In this document: in pieces, positions 42,119 through 49,432 of the stretch
Layout: each line of letters starts with the position of its first letter
Position numbering within the stretch: position 1 is the stretch's first letter
The notes under the pieces: model-generated
What the model saw: only the letters and a program-made list of their open reading frames with translations
Databases searched by the model: none
What the model was told of the DNA's origin: nothing
Source of the DNA: Bacillota bacterium
Lineage (GTDB): Bacteria; Bacillota; Clostridia; Acetivibrionales; DTU013
DNA length: 64,000 nt
Reading direction: 5' to 3'
Assembly (NCBI GenBank): GCA_023411645.1
Contig: JAEYON010000006.1
Span: 17,727 to 81,726, forward strand
Position numbers and translations under genes: made by a program

Positions 42119-43708
42119 TTAGATCTCCTTTATTTCTCCGTCAATGATACAATAGCTTGTACTCATGACGGGTGTCGTGATCTCCCTGATCATATTCTTC
42201 AAAACTAACTGTGTATTGGGAAATACCTTTTTTAAGATCGCTATCTCCCCTTCCCCATGTGTTCTAAGATACCCAAAGAGTGCCTTTCGTTCCTCTTCCA
42301 CATGCTTGAGTCTTTCCCTTATTGAGAAATAATGCTCCGTTATTTTTTCATACGCAATCATCTGCTGCCTTGACAGCCCTTTTTCACTACCGTAAACTGA
42401 AATCTCTGCCTTTGCCCTTACCAGATCCTGTTTTAGTTTTTCACTCTCTGCAGTAATAGCATCAAGTGTTTGCTTCATCGCCCGTCTGTCAAAACCGCTC
42501 ACACTAATACATGTCCTTTTCTCACCGGGCGATCCGATGATGGACGCCACAACTCTGATTTCCGCTTCAATGTTTCCTCCAATGATCTGCCCTCTTGCTG
42601 AATCCAGTATCACTTCCTTAGCTTTGATGTTGCTGTTTAGGCAATAAAATCCGATGTGTACGCTGCCGTCACAGACAATCTTCGTATCTGAAACAAATTT
42701 GGTATAGATGTTCCTTCTGCAGTAAATGACTGCCTTGTTATGCCCAGCTATACCACCTTTTATATAAATACTGCCATCACTGCTGATTATATCTTTCACG
42801 CCGCCAACGCCATAATCGCTTAAGATCTCAATATCTTTACTGGCAGTGATCGAAAAACCATCCTCTATTGTTCCTTTTACGGTAAGAAATCCGTCAAAAT
42901 TAATATTTCCTGTCTTAAAGTCTACATTTCCTAAGATTTCAAGATGATTTGAAATGCCAATCCGTTCACCCTCATAATGAACTGCTCCATTAATTCTGGC
43001 GTATAGTGTCGTCAGCCCGTCACGGTTTTCTTCCCGAATTGTATTTTTATCGTAGAACAGAGGAAGCTCCTTGCCCTTGACCGGAAGCAGAAAACTACCC
43101 TTGACAGTTTTCCCCTGCGTTCCTTCAGTCGGTGCTATCCTCTCTCCCAGCCAGTCTCCCTCGGATACCTTGTTGATTAAATTCAATTCATAATGATCCA
43201 CATTTCCGTCTTCCTTTGCCTCCGGCTTAGCCTCCTTCATCTCATAAAGATGAATAATGGAATCCATTCCATTGACAGGAGCAATCCCTTCGGCAACCAA
43301 TATTTTCTTATTGTTGGACAATCCATATAAAAGCACATCATTTTTTATGCCGAAAGTGATACCGTTCCTCTTTAAGGTGTGCAGGATCTCCTTAAAGAGA
43401 TCAGCCTTTTTTGGGCCATCCAGCTCTGCATCGCTTACGGAAAGTGTTATATAAGCCCTCAACTCATCCTCCGATAGTTCTACTGTTATCCTTTCCCTGC
43501 CCTCTGCAAACTTTTCCGGAGGCATGGGAGCATTGACCAGCACGTTACGCACGCTCATGAAACTGGTGATCCTAATGTGGGGATGGTCAGATATCAGCTT
43601 ATTAAACTGATCCAGGGACATTCCCTTTTTAAAGGAACTTATATAATACCCATCATCTTTTTCGATAATAGCAATATATTCGGATGAATAAATGATATTC
43701 TCTTTCAT
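42119..43708 (-). CDS. FapA (DUF342) family polymer-forming protein
   Basis: The 529-residue product carries an N-terminal DUF342 part. A central run of beta-helix-like repeats follows (NHLEILGNVDFKTGNINFDGFLTVKGTIEDGF..., then IKGGIAGHNKAVIYCRRNIYTKFVSD), and a C-terminal coiled-coil stretch (about 400-480) before a short conserved end. FapA-type proteins are cytoplasmic and have been linked to flagellar assembly in Vibrio; in sporulating Firmicutes the family is common but poorly understood. The ATG at 43708 follows AGGAG by seven bases. It is the first gene of the acpS-yhaO/N operon. Confidence 0.85.
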   Translation of the reverse strand: MKENIIYSSEYIAIIEKDDGYYISSFKKGMSLDQFNKLISDHPHIRITSFMSVRNVLVNAPMPPEKFAEGRERITVELSEDELRAYITLSVSDAELDGPKKADLFKEILHTLKRNGITFGIKNDVLLYGLSNNKKILVAEGIAPVNGMDSIIHLYEMKEAKPEAKEDGNVDHYELNLINKVSEGDWLGERIAPTEGTQGKTVKGSFLLPVKGKELPLFYDKNTIREENRDGLTTLYARINGAVHYEGERIGISNHLEILGNVDFKTGNINFDGFLTVKGTIEDGFSITASKDIEILSDYGVGGVKDIISSDGSIYIKGGIAGHNKAVIYCRRNIYTKFVSDTKIVCDGSVHIGFYCLNSNIKAKEVILDSARGQIIGGNIEAEIRVVASIIGSPGEKRTCISVSGFDRRAMKQTLDAITAESEKLKQDLVRAKAEISVYGSEKGLSRQQMIAYEKITEHYFSIRERLKHVEEERKALFGYLRTHGEGEIAILKKVFPNTQLVLKNMIREITTPVMSTSYCIIDGEIKEI

Positions 43709-44025
43709 CAATATTCTCCTGTCCAGTTATATACATTGAGAAAAGGATCGAAGCGACATATTTTTTCACATGTATTACTATAGCCTTTCGTTGAACAAAT
43801 TTTATTCCTCCCTTATCTCAAGTTATTTGTTCAACTTATATGGTATCGTCAGTGATATATTACTAAAAAATATTCGACATTTTTTTGCCTAATCCTCTTT
43901 TGACCAAAGGATAGACTGTTAAATGTCCCTGAAAACAAGCGACCCTCGAATTGAATAGGTTACTTCATCAACTCGAAGGCCGTCATACGCATTAACAAAA
44001 AAATCTGCTGCACAAAATCATCTTG
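43709..44025. other. Intergenic region upstream of fapA
   Basis: This 317-base gap holds an inverted repeat with 11-base arms (GTTGAACAAAT at 43790-43800 and ATTTGTTCAAC at 43825-43835, 24-base loop). The repeat lies about 90 bases upstream of the fapA start and could be an operator. The rest is AT-rich with no recognised RNA or ORF. Confidence 0.5.
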
Positions 44026-44841
44026 TTATCTTCTCAGCTTGTTCTTCCGCCTTTCCTCCAAAACAGTATCCAAAGCTTCCGCTTCATTAACTGCGGTTTC
44101 GAGCTGCTCCAGCATATCTTCGTTTTCCACACTGGACAATATCTGATGCTTGAACATATTCACCGTACTCTCCATATAGTCCAGCTTCGTTCCTATCCTC
44201 TCAAGTTCTTTTTTCTCGTCCTTCAGCCTGGCTATGAGCTTTTCATCCATCTCGATCACCTTCCTGACATCCTCAGCCATTCTGGCATCCTTGGCAAAGC
44301 TCACCTTTCTGGTATTGGTATTGATCCTGGCAGATACGGCGCTAACGTCCACGCCACTTAGCTCACGATTTCTGATGCAAAAATTATTCAGCAGCTTCAA
44401 ATAAGCGATCACCAGATTAAGCGTCTGCTCCGTGATTTTTTCCTTTAAGTAGCTGTGTTCGCCGGTCATAAAGGCATTATAAATATCATTTTTATCCTCC
44501 ATGACCTTCCTGAGCTTGTAGTTATAAGTATTGTTCGTATTTCTTCTTGCCTCGCTGGAAAGCCGGTTTGCCTGCCGGTTCAATTCGCGGATATTCCGCA
44601 CCTTTTCCTTCCGGTTGAAATTCTCATGAAACTGCTTGCTCATAAGCGTCTGAATCACAAAACCAATATATACGGCAAAACCGGCCGTCATTGACAGCGA
44701 GAACGGAAGTGCATACCCATATCCAAACAATGTCGGAAAAGCTGTCGGATCACTTAATTGAGGTGCCACCATCATTGCTACAGCCAGTATGCCAATATTT
44801 CTCACCTTGAATAATGCGCTTAAAAGCAATCTTACTTTCAT
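44026..44841 (-). CDS. Two-TM coiled-coil membrane protein of the AAA-PspA cassette
   Basis: I do not recognise the family. The 271-residue protein has two hydrophobic segments near the N-terminus (NIGILAVAMMVAPQL and PFSLSMTAGFAVYIGFVIQTL). A long, highly charged helical domain follows, with coiled-coil stretches at about 75-100 (KEKVRNIRELNRQANRLSSEA) and 190-270 (AEDVRKVIEMDEKLIARLKDE...). The topology places the helices in the cytoplasm. It starts 32 bases after pspA, with AGGTGG upstream of the ATG at 44841, and is the last gene of the cassette. A role as membrane anchor or receptor for the PspA/AAA pair is an inference from context. It has general resemblance to XpaC-type small membrane proteins but no decisive motif. 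Confidence 0.6.
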   Translation of the reverse strand: MKVRLLLSALFKVRNIGILAVAMMVAPQLSDPTAFPTLFGYGYALPFSLSMTAGFAVYIGFVIQTLMSKQFHENFNRKEKVRNIRELNRQANRLSSEARRNTNNTYNYKLRKVMEDKNDIYNAFMTGEHSYLKEKITEQTLNLVIAYLKLLNNFCIRNRELSGVDVSAVSARINTNTRKVSFAKDARMAEDVRKVIEMDEKLIARLKDEKKELERIGTKLDYMESTVNMFKHQILSSVENEDMLEQLETAVNEAEALDTVLEERRKNKLRR

Positions 44842-44873
44842 TTCCTTCAACCACCTGTCCTTGATCGTTCCAA

Positions 44874-45602
44874 TTATTGTGAGACCTTATTTTCAGTCTT
44901 TTCCTTCACTTCAAAGCCCTGTTCGCTGCCAAGCATCGCTTCCGCTCTGGCCAGAGCCCTTTCCCTGGCAGAGTTCATATCAAGCCTCTTGAGCTTCAAA
45001 TCCATGTTAGTGTCGCCAAGGGACTCAACAGCGTTTGCACGGGCTGTCTTTTTGTTGACCAGATTCCTTGCTCTCTCCATACTCTCATTAACACTGCCGA
45101 CCGTATTGGTCCTGGATGTATATTTAGCATTGACAGAGTTGATATTTTCTCTGAGCTGAGCCATTTTCGCCTGTGATTTTAAGGTCTTCAGCTCGTTGAG
45201 CTTGGCTGACATTTCGGATTCAAAGATCTTGTAATCCTCTCTGATCTTTGTCACTTCTGCCATTGCAGTATCATAAGTCGTCTTATGCACTTCATAGGTA
45301 GCCTGGTATTCTTCCTCCTGCATCAGCAATTCGACAAGCAGCTCCCTGTCGCCCTGTTTCTGAGCAGCTTCTGCCCTAGCCTTGACCGTGGCTAGATTCT
45401 TTTCCGCATTTCTCATCTCGATCTTGATCAGTTCCGCGTTGGTCTGAATCTCAAGTATCTGTTGCTCCGCTTCTTTTCTTGCTCTGTCGATCTGCATTTT
45501 TATGTCCTCAAATAACAGCTCGGGATTGTTTTCTTCCATGCCACCCAACAGGCTTCCGAAAAATCCTCTGATCAATGCTCCCAATCTACTGAAAAATCCC
45601 AT
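44874..45602 (-). CDS. pspA: PspA/IM30-family (ESCRT-III superfamily) membrane-remodelling protein
   Basis: The 242-residue product opens with an amphipathic helix (GFFSRLGALIRGFFGSLLGG). A long coiled coil follows with PspA signatures: NPELLFEDIKMQIDRARKEAE, EKNLATVKARAEAAQKQGDRELL and EEYQATYEVHKTTYDTAMAEV. PspA and Vipp1 are bacterial ESCRT-III relatives that form rods or rings on stressed membranes. It lacks the usual psp regulators nearby (no pspF or pspBC). It is encoded between a classical AAA ATPase and a two-TM coiled-coil protein. The ATG at 45602 follows AGGAGG by eight bases. The strand and spacing (93 bases after the ATPase gene) support one operon. Confidence 0.9.
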   Translation of the reverse strand: MGFFSRLGALIRGFFGSLLGGMEENNPELLFEDIKMQIDRARKEAEQQILEIQTNAELIKIEMRNAEKNLATVKARAEAAQKQGDRELLVELLMQEEEYQATYEVHKTTYDTAMAEVTKIREDYKIFESEMSAKLNELKTLKSQAKMAQLRENINSVNAKYTSRTNTVGSVNESMERARNLVNKKTARANAVESLGDTNMDLKLKRLDMNSARERALARAEAMLGSEQGFEVKEKTENKVSQ

Positions 45603-45695
45603 TATCATAGCCTCCTTGTAAAAATTTAGTGCCCATCACCTGTATATCATTAATTTATAATAAATACTGAACGATGTAAAGCGAATTTCCCCCAC

Positions 45696-47330
45696 TCATC
45701 TTTCTATGGACAGGTTTTTTGTATCCAGCAAGCCCCTATACTTTTCAGGCAGTAAGTCCTTGTCGTCACATTCCTCGATGGCCAGCATCGTCATAAACTG
45801 TATCTGCTGCGTACTTGGCCTGCATTTATCGATGGCTTTGCTGAGTATCTCCGCCGTAAGTGTAGTACCGTCCTTCTCATCCTCATTGGCCAGTTCATAA
45901 GCTTTCCTTACAACCGTTTCGATCTCCGCGCCGGTATAATTCTCGGTTCCCTCGGCAAAGGACGTGAAGTCATTAACATCCGTCTCAAATCCGTATTTTT
46001 TAATAATAATCCTGAATATGTCGGAACGTTCCTGCGCATCCGGCAGAAGAATCGGAATTTTCTTATCAAACCTCCCTGCCCTTTTCAGCGCAGGATCTAT
46101 TAGATCCGGTCTATTCGTGGCCGCAATGAAAATAACTTTGCCTCTATTATTTGTATTACCGGTAAACTGTAAAAATTCGCTGAATATATTCCTACTCACA
46201 CCGCTGTCTCCGCTGTCGCCCCTTTTGAATGCAGTATCAATTTCGTCTACAAATACAATAACCGGATGCTGCGACTGCGCGCCAAGCAAACACTTCTTAA
46301 AATTCTTTTCGCTTTCACCAACATATTGCCCGAGTATGCGAGACATATCAATCTTGACGCAGTTAAAGCCACTGGCCTTAGCCAGCGCGTTGACCAAAAG
46401 CGTTTTTCCCGTTCCTGAAGGGCCGCAAAGAAGGATTCCCATGGGTACCCTTCGCAGATCCCCTTTCATGATAGGCTTGACAATATTTTTAAGTAAATAA
46501 TCCTTTGCCTTATCCATTCCTCCAATATTCTCAAAGCTTAATTCCGGATAGATAAATTCAAGTACATCTCCATATTCCTTTTGGAGGACAGAATGCTTCT
46601 TTTCCTTGATAAATTCAAAGCTGATCGGTATATCCTCCGCTTCGGACTTCAATTTGATATCCTTGATTGACTTTTTACTAAGCCCCGATGACAGCTTAGC
46701 AAATTCGTCCGTGGTAATATTCGTCTTGATCCCGTTATCCTTCAGCAGGTATTCGATATACTCCTTGCGCTGTTGCTCGTTTGGCAATCCTACAAATACC
46801 GGCTCGATCCTGTAGGAGGATTTCAGCAGCTCCCGGCTCACATCCGCAAGATTATCCGAAAGCATTAAAATCGTGCTTCCAACAGAAGAAATCTTAGCGT
46901 TAACCGACCACTCGCAGATCCAAATGAGTGCAATACGTTCCTCCAGTGTCATACTGGCAATGTCGCCAGACGGGATAATTTTCTCAACATGATCAATGAA
47001 AAGTACCATCTTCGTGTTCTTCAGCGCCTTGTCAATATGGGGGAACAGCTTAGACGGCATGGCATTCATCAAATTGTCGGCTTCATTGGCGGTGATGATG
47101 TTGAACTCCTTCTCCATCCCCGCATCAAAGAACGTCAGCCCCCTTGAAATATCATAAAAGGCTACAATACCGAAGGACCTCTGCCTGATAAACTCTTCAT
47201 AGATGTATCTGTCCATGTATCTGTAGTTGTCCACCAGATCACGGACATTGAAATAAAAAAGGAATTCATGAGAAATCCCTGATTTATATTTGCTTAGAAA
47301 GCTATCGTACCAAAACTCCCCTGAAGACAT
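45696..47330 (-). CDS. Classical AAA ATPase with degenerate N-terminal AAA-like module, partner of PspA
   Basis: The 544-residue protein has an N-terminal module (about 20-200) resembling an inactive AAA fold: MVLFIDHVEKI looks like a Walker B strand, but no P-loop is present. The C-terminal AAA domain (about 265-500) is complete: Walker A GPSGTGKT at about 303-310, pore-loop GQYVGESE, Walker B VIVFVDEID, sensor 1 AATNRPD and the SRH Arg pair in ALKRAGRFDKK. It belongs to the classical clade that includes Vps4, p97 and Ycf46-like proteins. There is no protease domain. The ATG at 47330 has GGAGG upstream. It heads the cassette with pspA and the coiled-coil gene. Remodelling of PspA polymers is a hypothesis. 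Confidence 0.85.
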   Translation of the reverse strand: MSSGEFWYDSFLSKYKSGISHEFLFYFNVRDLVDNYRYMDRYIYEEFIRQRSFGIVAFYDISRGLTFFDAGMEKEFNIITANEADNLMNAMPSKLFPHIDKALKNTKMVLFIDHVEKIIPSGDIASMTLEERIALIWICEWSVNAKISSVGSTILMLSDNLADVSRELLKSSYRIEPVFVGLPNEQQRKEYIEYLLKDNGIKTNITTDEFAKLSSGLSKKSIKDIKLKSEAEDIPISFEFIKEKKHSVLQKEYGDVLEFIYPELSFENIGGMDKAKDYLLKNIVKPIMKGDLRRVPMGILLCGPSGTGKTLLVNALAKASGFNCVKIDMSRILGQYVGESEKNFKKCLLGAQSQHPVIVFVDEIDTAFKRGDSGDSGVSRNIFSEFLQFTGNTNNRGKVIFIAATNRPDLIDPALKRAGRFDKKIPILLPDAQERSDIFRIIIKKYGFETDVNDFTSFAEGTENYTGAEIETVVRKAYELANEDEKDGTTLTAEILSKAIDKCRPSTQQIQFMTMLAIEECDDKDLLPEKYRGLLDTKNLSIER

Positions 47331-47514
47331 GTGATCCCTCCGCTTTGATCTTCTTTTCCTATAATCCAAAGCAAAATTGCATTTTTCGTCCTTGACAATT
47401 TTACAATGCACTCAATTATACGGGTATTCCAGCGAATTGTTTGTATTGTTATAAATATTTTCCGAATACTTTGTAAACAATACTTATAATCAAACAAATT
47501 CCGGAGGCTCAATT

Positions 47515-47724
47515 ATGGAAGTAACCTTTACCGTTCCCTCGATCTCCTGCAGTATCTGCTCAAGCCGCATTAAAAGTGAACTGGGTTCATTGGAAGGAAT
47601 CGGGGATATTGATGTGGATTTGAAAGCACAGTCAGTAAAAATAGTATACGATCCGGAGCTTCGTCAGCCCACAGAAATCAAAAGTACAATCACAGGCATG
47701 GGATATGAGGTCATATCTTCCTGA
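47515..47724 (+). CDS. Heavy-metal-associated (HMA) domain protein, CopZ-like
   Basis: The 69-residue protein is a single ferredoxin-like HMA fold with the metal site SCSICSSRI (CxxC), strands VTFTVPSIS and QSVKIVYDPE, and the closing GYEVISS. Such proteins carry copper or other soft metals to P-type ATPases or repressors. The usual first-loop Met (MxCxxC) is Ile-Ser here (ISCSIC), which weakens a copper assignment. ATG with CCGGAGG upstream. No transporter is adjacent. Its 3' end overlaps the convergent GntR gene by 14 bases. Confidence 0.8.
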   Translation: MEVTFTVPSISCSICSSRIKSELGSLEGIGDIDVDLKAQSVKIVYDPELRQPTEIKSTITGMGYEVISS

Positions 47725-48385
47725 TGGATCTGATAATCGTCTCCTCCTGATTCTTAATGTGCCTTTGTGCGCATTCCATAGCAGCGGCAGGATCCCTGGA
47801 TGCTATTGCGTCTAGAATCTCAGTATGCTCCTTGATTAGCTCCCTTGAGCTGCTATAATCCTTAATATATATTACTCTGAACCTCTGCACCTGCTCTCTG
47901 AGATTGTTGGATATCTGGATCAGCTTTTCGTTTCTGGAGGAGCGATAGATGACGTCGTGAAATTCTACATCCTTTTTGATTGAGCCTTGCAGATTATCTT
48001 TTTCAACATAGTTAATAAACTGTGTAAGTAGATGCCTCAGTTCCTTAATCTCTTCATCGGTAATGCGTGAAGCGGACAGCCTTGTCGCAAGTCCGTCAAG
48101 AGTGGCACGGACCTCCAGAACATCCATAATGTCCTTGACGGAAAGGTCCGCAACATGAGCACCTTTCCTCGGAAGCATTTCTACCAGTCCTTCCAGCTCC
48201 AGCTTTCTTATCGCCTCCCTGACAGGTGTTCTGCTGACGCCCATTTTATCGGCCAGCTGCACTTCCATCAGCCTTTCACCGGGCTTTAATTCCCCGACGA
48301 TGATCGCTTCTCTCAGAGTATTAAAAATAACTTCCCGTAATGGTTTGTAATCATTCAAATTTACCTTGGTCAATTTCCCAGCCAT
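47711..48385 (-). CDS. GntR-family transcriptional regulator, FadR subfamily
   Basis: The 224-residue product has the N-terminal winged helix (REVIFNTLREAIIVGELKPGERLMEVQLADKMGVSRTPVREAIRKLELEGLV), the standard GntR signature. The all-helical FCD ligand-binding domain (about 80-215) has metal-binding His residues such as FHDVIY and EHTEIL. Effectors of this subgroup are usually organic acids. It starts 37 bases after ispE and is probably co-transcribed with it; similar ispE-gntR pairs are common in Clostridia. ATG with AGGGAG upstream. The regulated genes are unknown. Confidence 0.9.
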   Translation of the reverse strand: MAGKLTKVNLNDYKPLREVIFNTLREAIIVGELKPGERLMEVQLADKMGVSRTPVREAIRKLELEGLVEMLPRKGAHVADLSVKDIMDVLEVRATLDGLATRLSASRITDEEIKELRHLLTQFINYVEKDNLQGSIKKDVEFHDVIYRSSRNEKLIQISNNLREQVQRFRVIYIKDYSSSRELIKEHTEILDAIASRDPAAAMECAQRHIKNQEETIIRSIRKI

Positions 48386-48422
48386 TTTGTTACATCTCCC
48401 TTGTTCACTATAGAATGCATCC

Positions 48423-49301
48423 TCAGTCCTGAGGTATCTTGCATGTTTTCGTTAGGAAGCATTGCCATCTGTCGTCTTTTACAAGATCATCATACGCTCT
48501 GACTGCAGCACTTGTATCTGAAAATATGCCAAATACAGTCGGTCCGCTTCCGCTCATCATACTGCCAAGCGCTCCTGCCTTCAAAAGGCAATCCTTAGCT
48601 TCCTGAACAATGCCATGCCTTGGAACCGTCACCAGCTCCAACACATTTTTCATGTGCTCAGCAATCATGGAAATATTTCCTGATGTCAAAGCACTAATAA
48701 GCACTTCCGTATCGGGCCTGTCCCGTTGCATGATTTCTGCCATCTTCAGGTTTCCGTACACCCACGCTGTCGAAACACCGATTTTTGGTTTTACCAGAAC
48801 AATATCAACCCCGCTGAAATCCCACAGTGGTGTCAACCGATCTCCAATCCCTTCGGCAAGCTTTGTCCCGCCTTCAATGCAGTAGGGGACATCTGCACCA
48901 ATCTGTCTGCCCAGATCCTTTAGTTCGTTCAGCTCCATACCGGCAAAAAACAGTTGATTCAATCCCCGTAAGACGGCTGCAGCATCTGTACTTCCGCCAG
49001 CCAGTCCTGCCGCGATGGGAATACGCTTTTTAATGTTAATCTTTAACCCGCTTTTAATACCACAGTGCTCCATGAGCAGCCTCGCGGCCTTCCATACAGT
49101 GTTTCTGCTGTCCATGGGTATCCAATTGTTTTCGCACTCCAGCGTGATCCCGGCATCGTCGGTAGCTTCAATCAATATTCTGTCATGCAGATCAATTGTC
49201 TGCATAATCATTCTAAGGTCGTGATAACCATCCTCCCGTTTTCCCAACACATCCAGAGAAAGGTTAATTTTTGCATGTGCAGGTACTTCAAGGACTGACA
49301 T
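48423..49301 (-). CDS. ispE: 4-diphosphocytidyl-2-C-methyl-D-erythritol kinase IspE
   Basis: The 292-residue GHMP-family kinase shows HAKINLSLDVLGKREDGYHDL at the N-terminus, the GHMP ATP loop PIAAGLAGGSTDAAAVLRGL, and the C-terminal GSMMSGSGPTVFGIF. It phosphorylates CDP-ME in the non-mevalonate isoprenoid pathway. Length fits the family. The position downstream of yabG-veg matches the Bacillus order yabG-veg-sspF-ispE, with a sipL-like gene in place of sspF. ATG with AGAGGTGG upstream. A putative terminator separates it from sipL. Confidence 0.95.
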   Translation of the reverse strand: MSVLEVPAHAKINLSLDVLGKREDGYHDLRMIMQTIDLHDRILIEATDDAGITLECENNWIPMDSRNTVWKAARLLMEHCGIKSGLKINIKKRIPIAAGLAGGSTDAAAVLRGLNQLFFAGMELNELKDLGRQIGADVPYCIEGGTKLAEGIGDRLTPLWDFSGVDIVLVKPKIGVSTAWVYGNLKMAEIMQRDRPDTEVLISALTSGNISMIAEHMKNVLELVTVPRHGIVQEAKDCLLKAGALGSMMSGSGPTVFGIFSDTSAAVRAYDDLVKDDRWQCFLTKTCKIPQD

Positions 49302-49368
49302 TCTCCACCTCTTGCCTTTGCCTCTTTTTAACGTATATTATATACAAAGAACATATCCATTACAATAC

Positions 49369-49400
49369 AAAGTGCCCGAAAACTTATTTCCGAGCACTTT
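49369..49400 (-). terminator. Putative terminator between sipL-like gene and ispE
   Basis: AAAGTGC and GCACTTT arms, extended by a further CGG/CCG after one mismatch, form a stem at 49369-49400. The minus-strand tail is TTTGTATTG, a weak T-run. It is 32 bases past the sipL-like stop. Confidence 0.5.
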
Positions 49401-49432
49401 ATAAATGATTAATTGTAAATAAAAGTACAATC

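Noticed and set aside
47461..47500. SigA promoter for the HMA gene using TTGTAA and TATAAT
   Set aside because: The two boxes are only eight bases apart, too close for a normal promoter.
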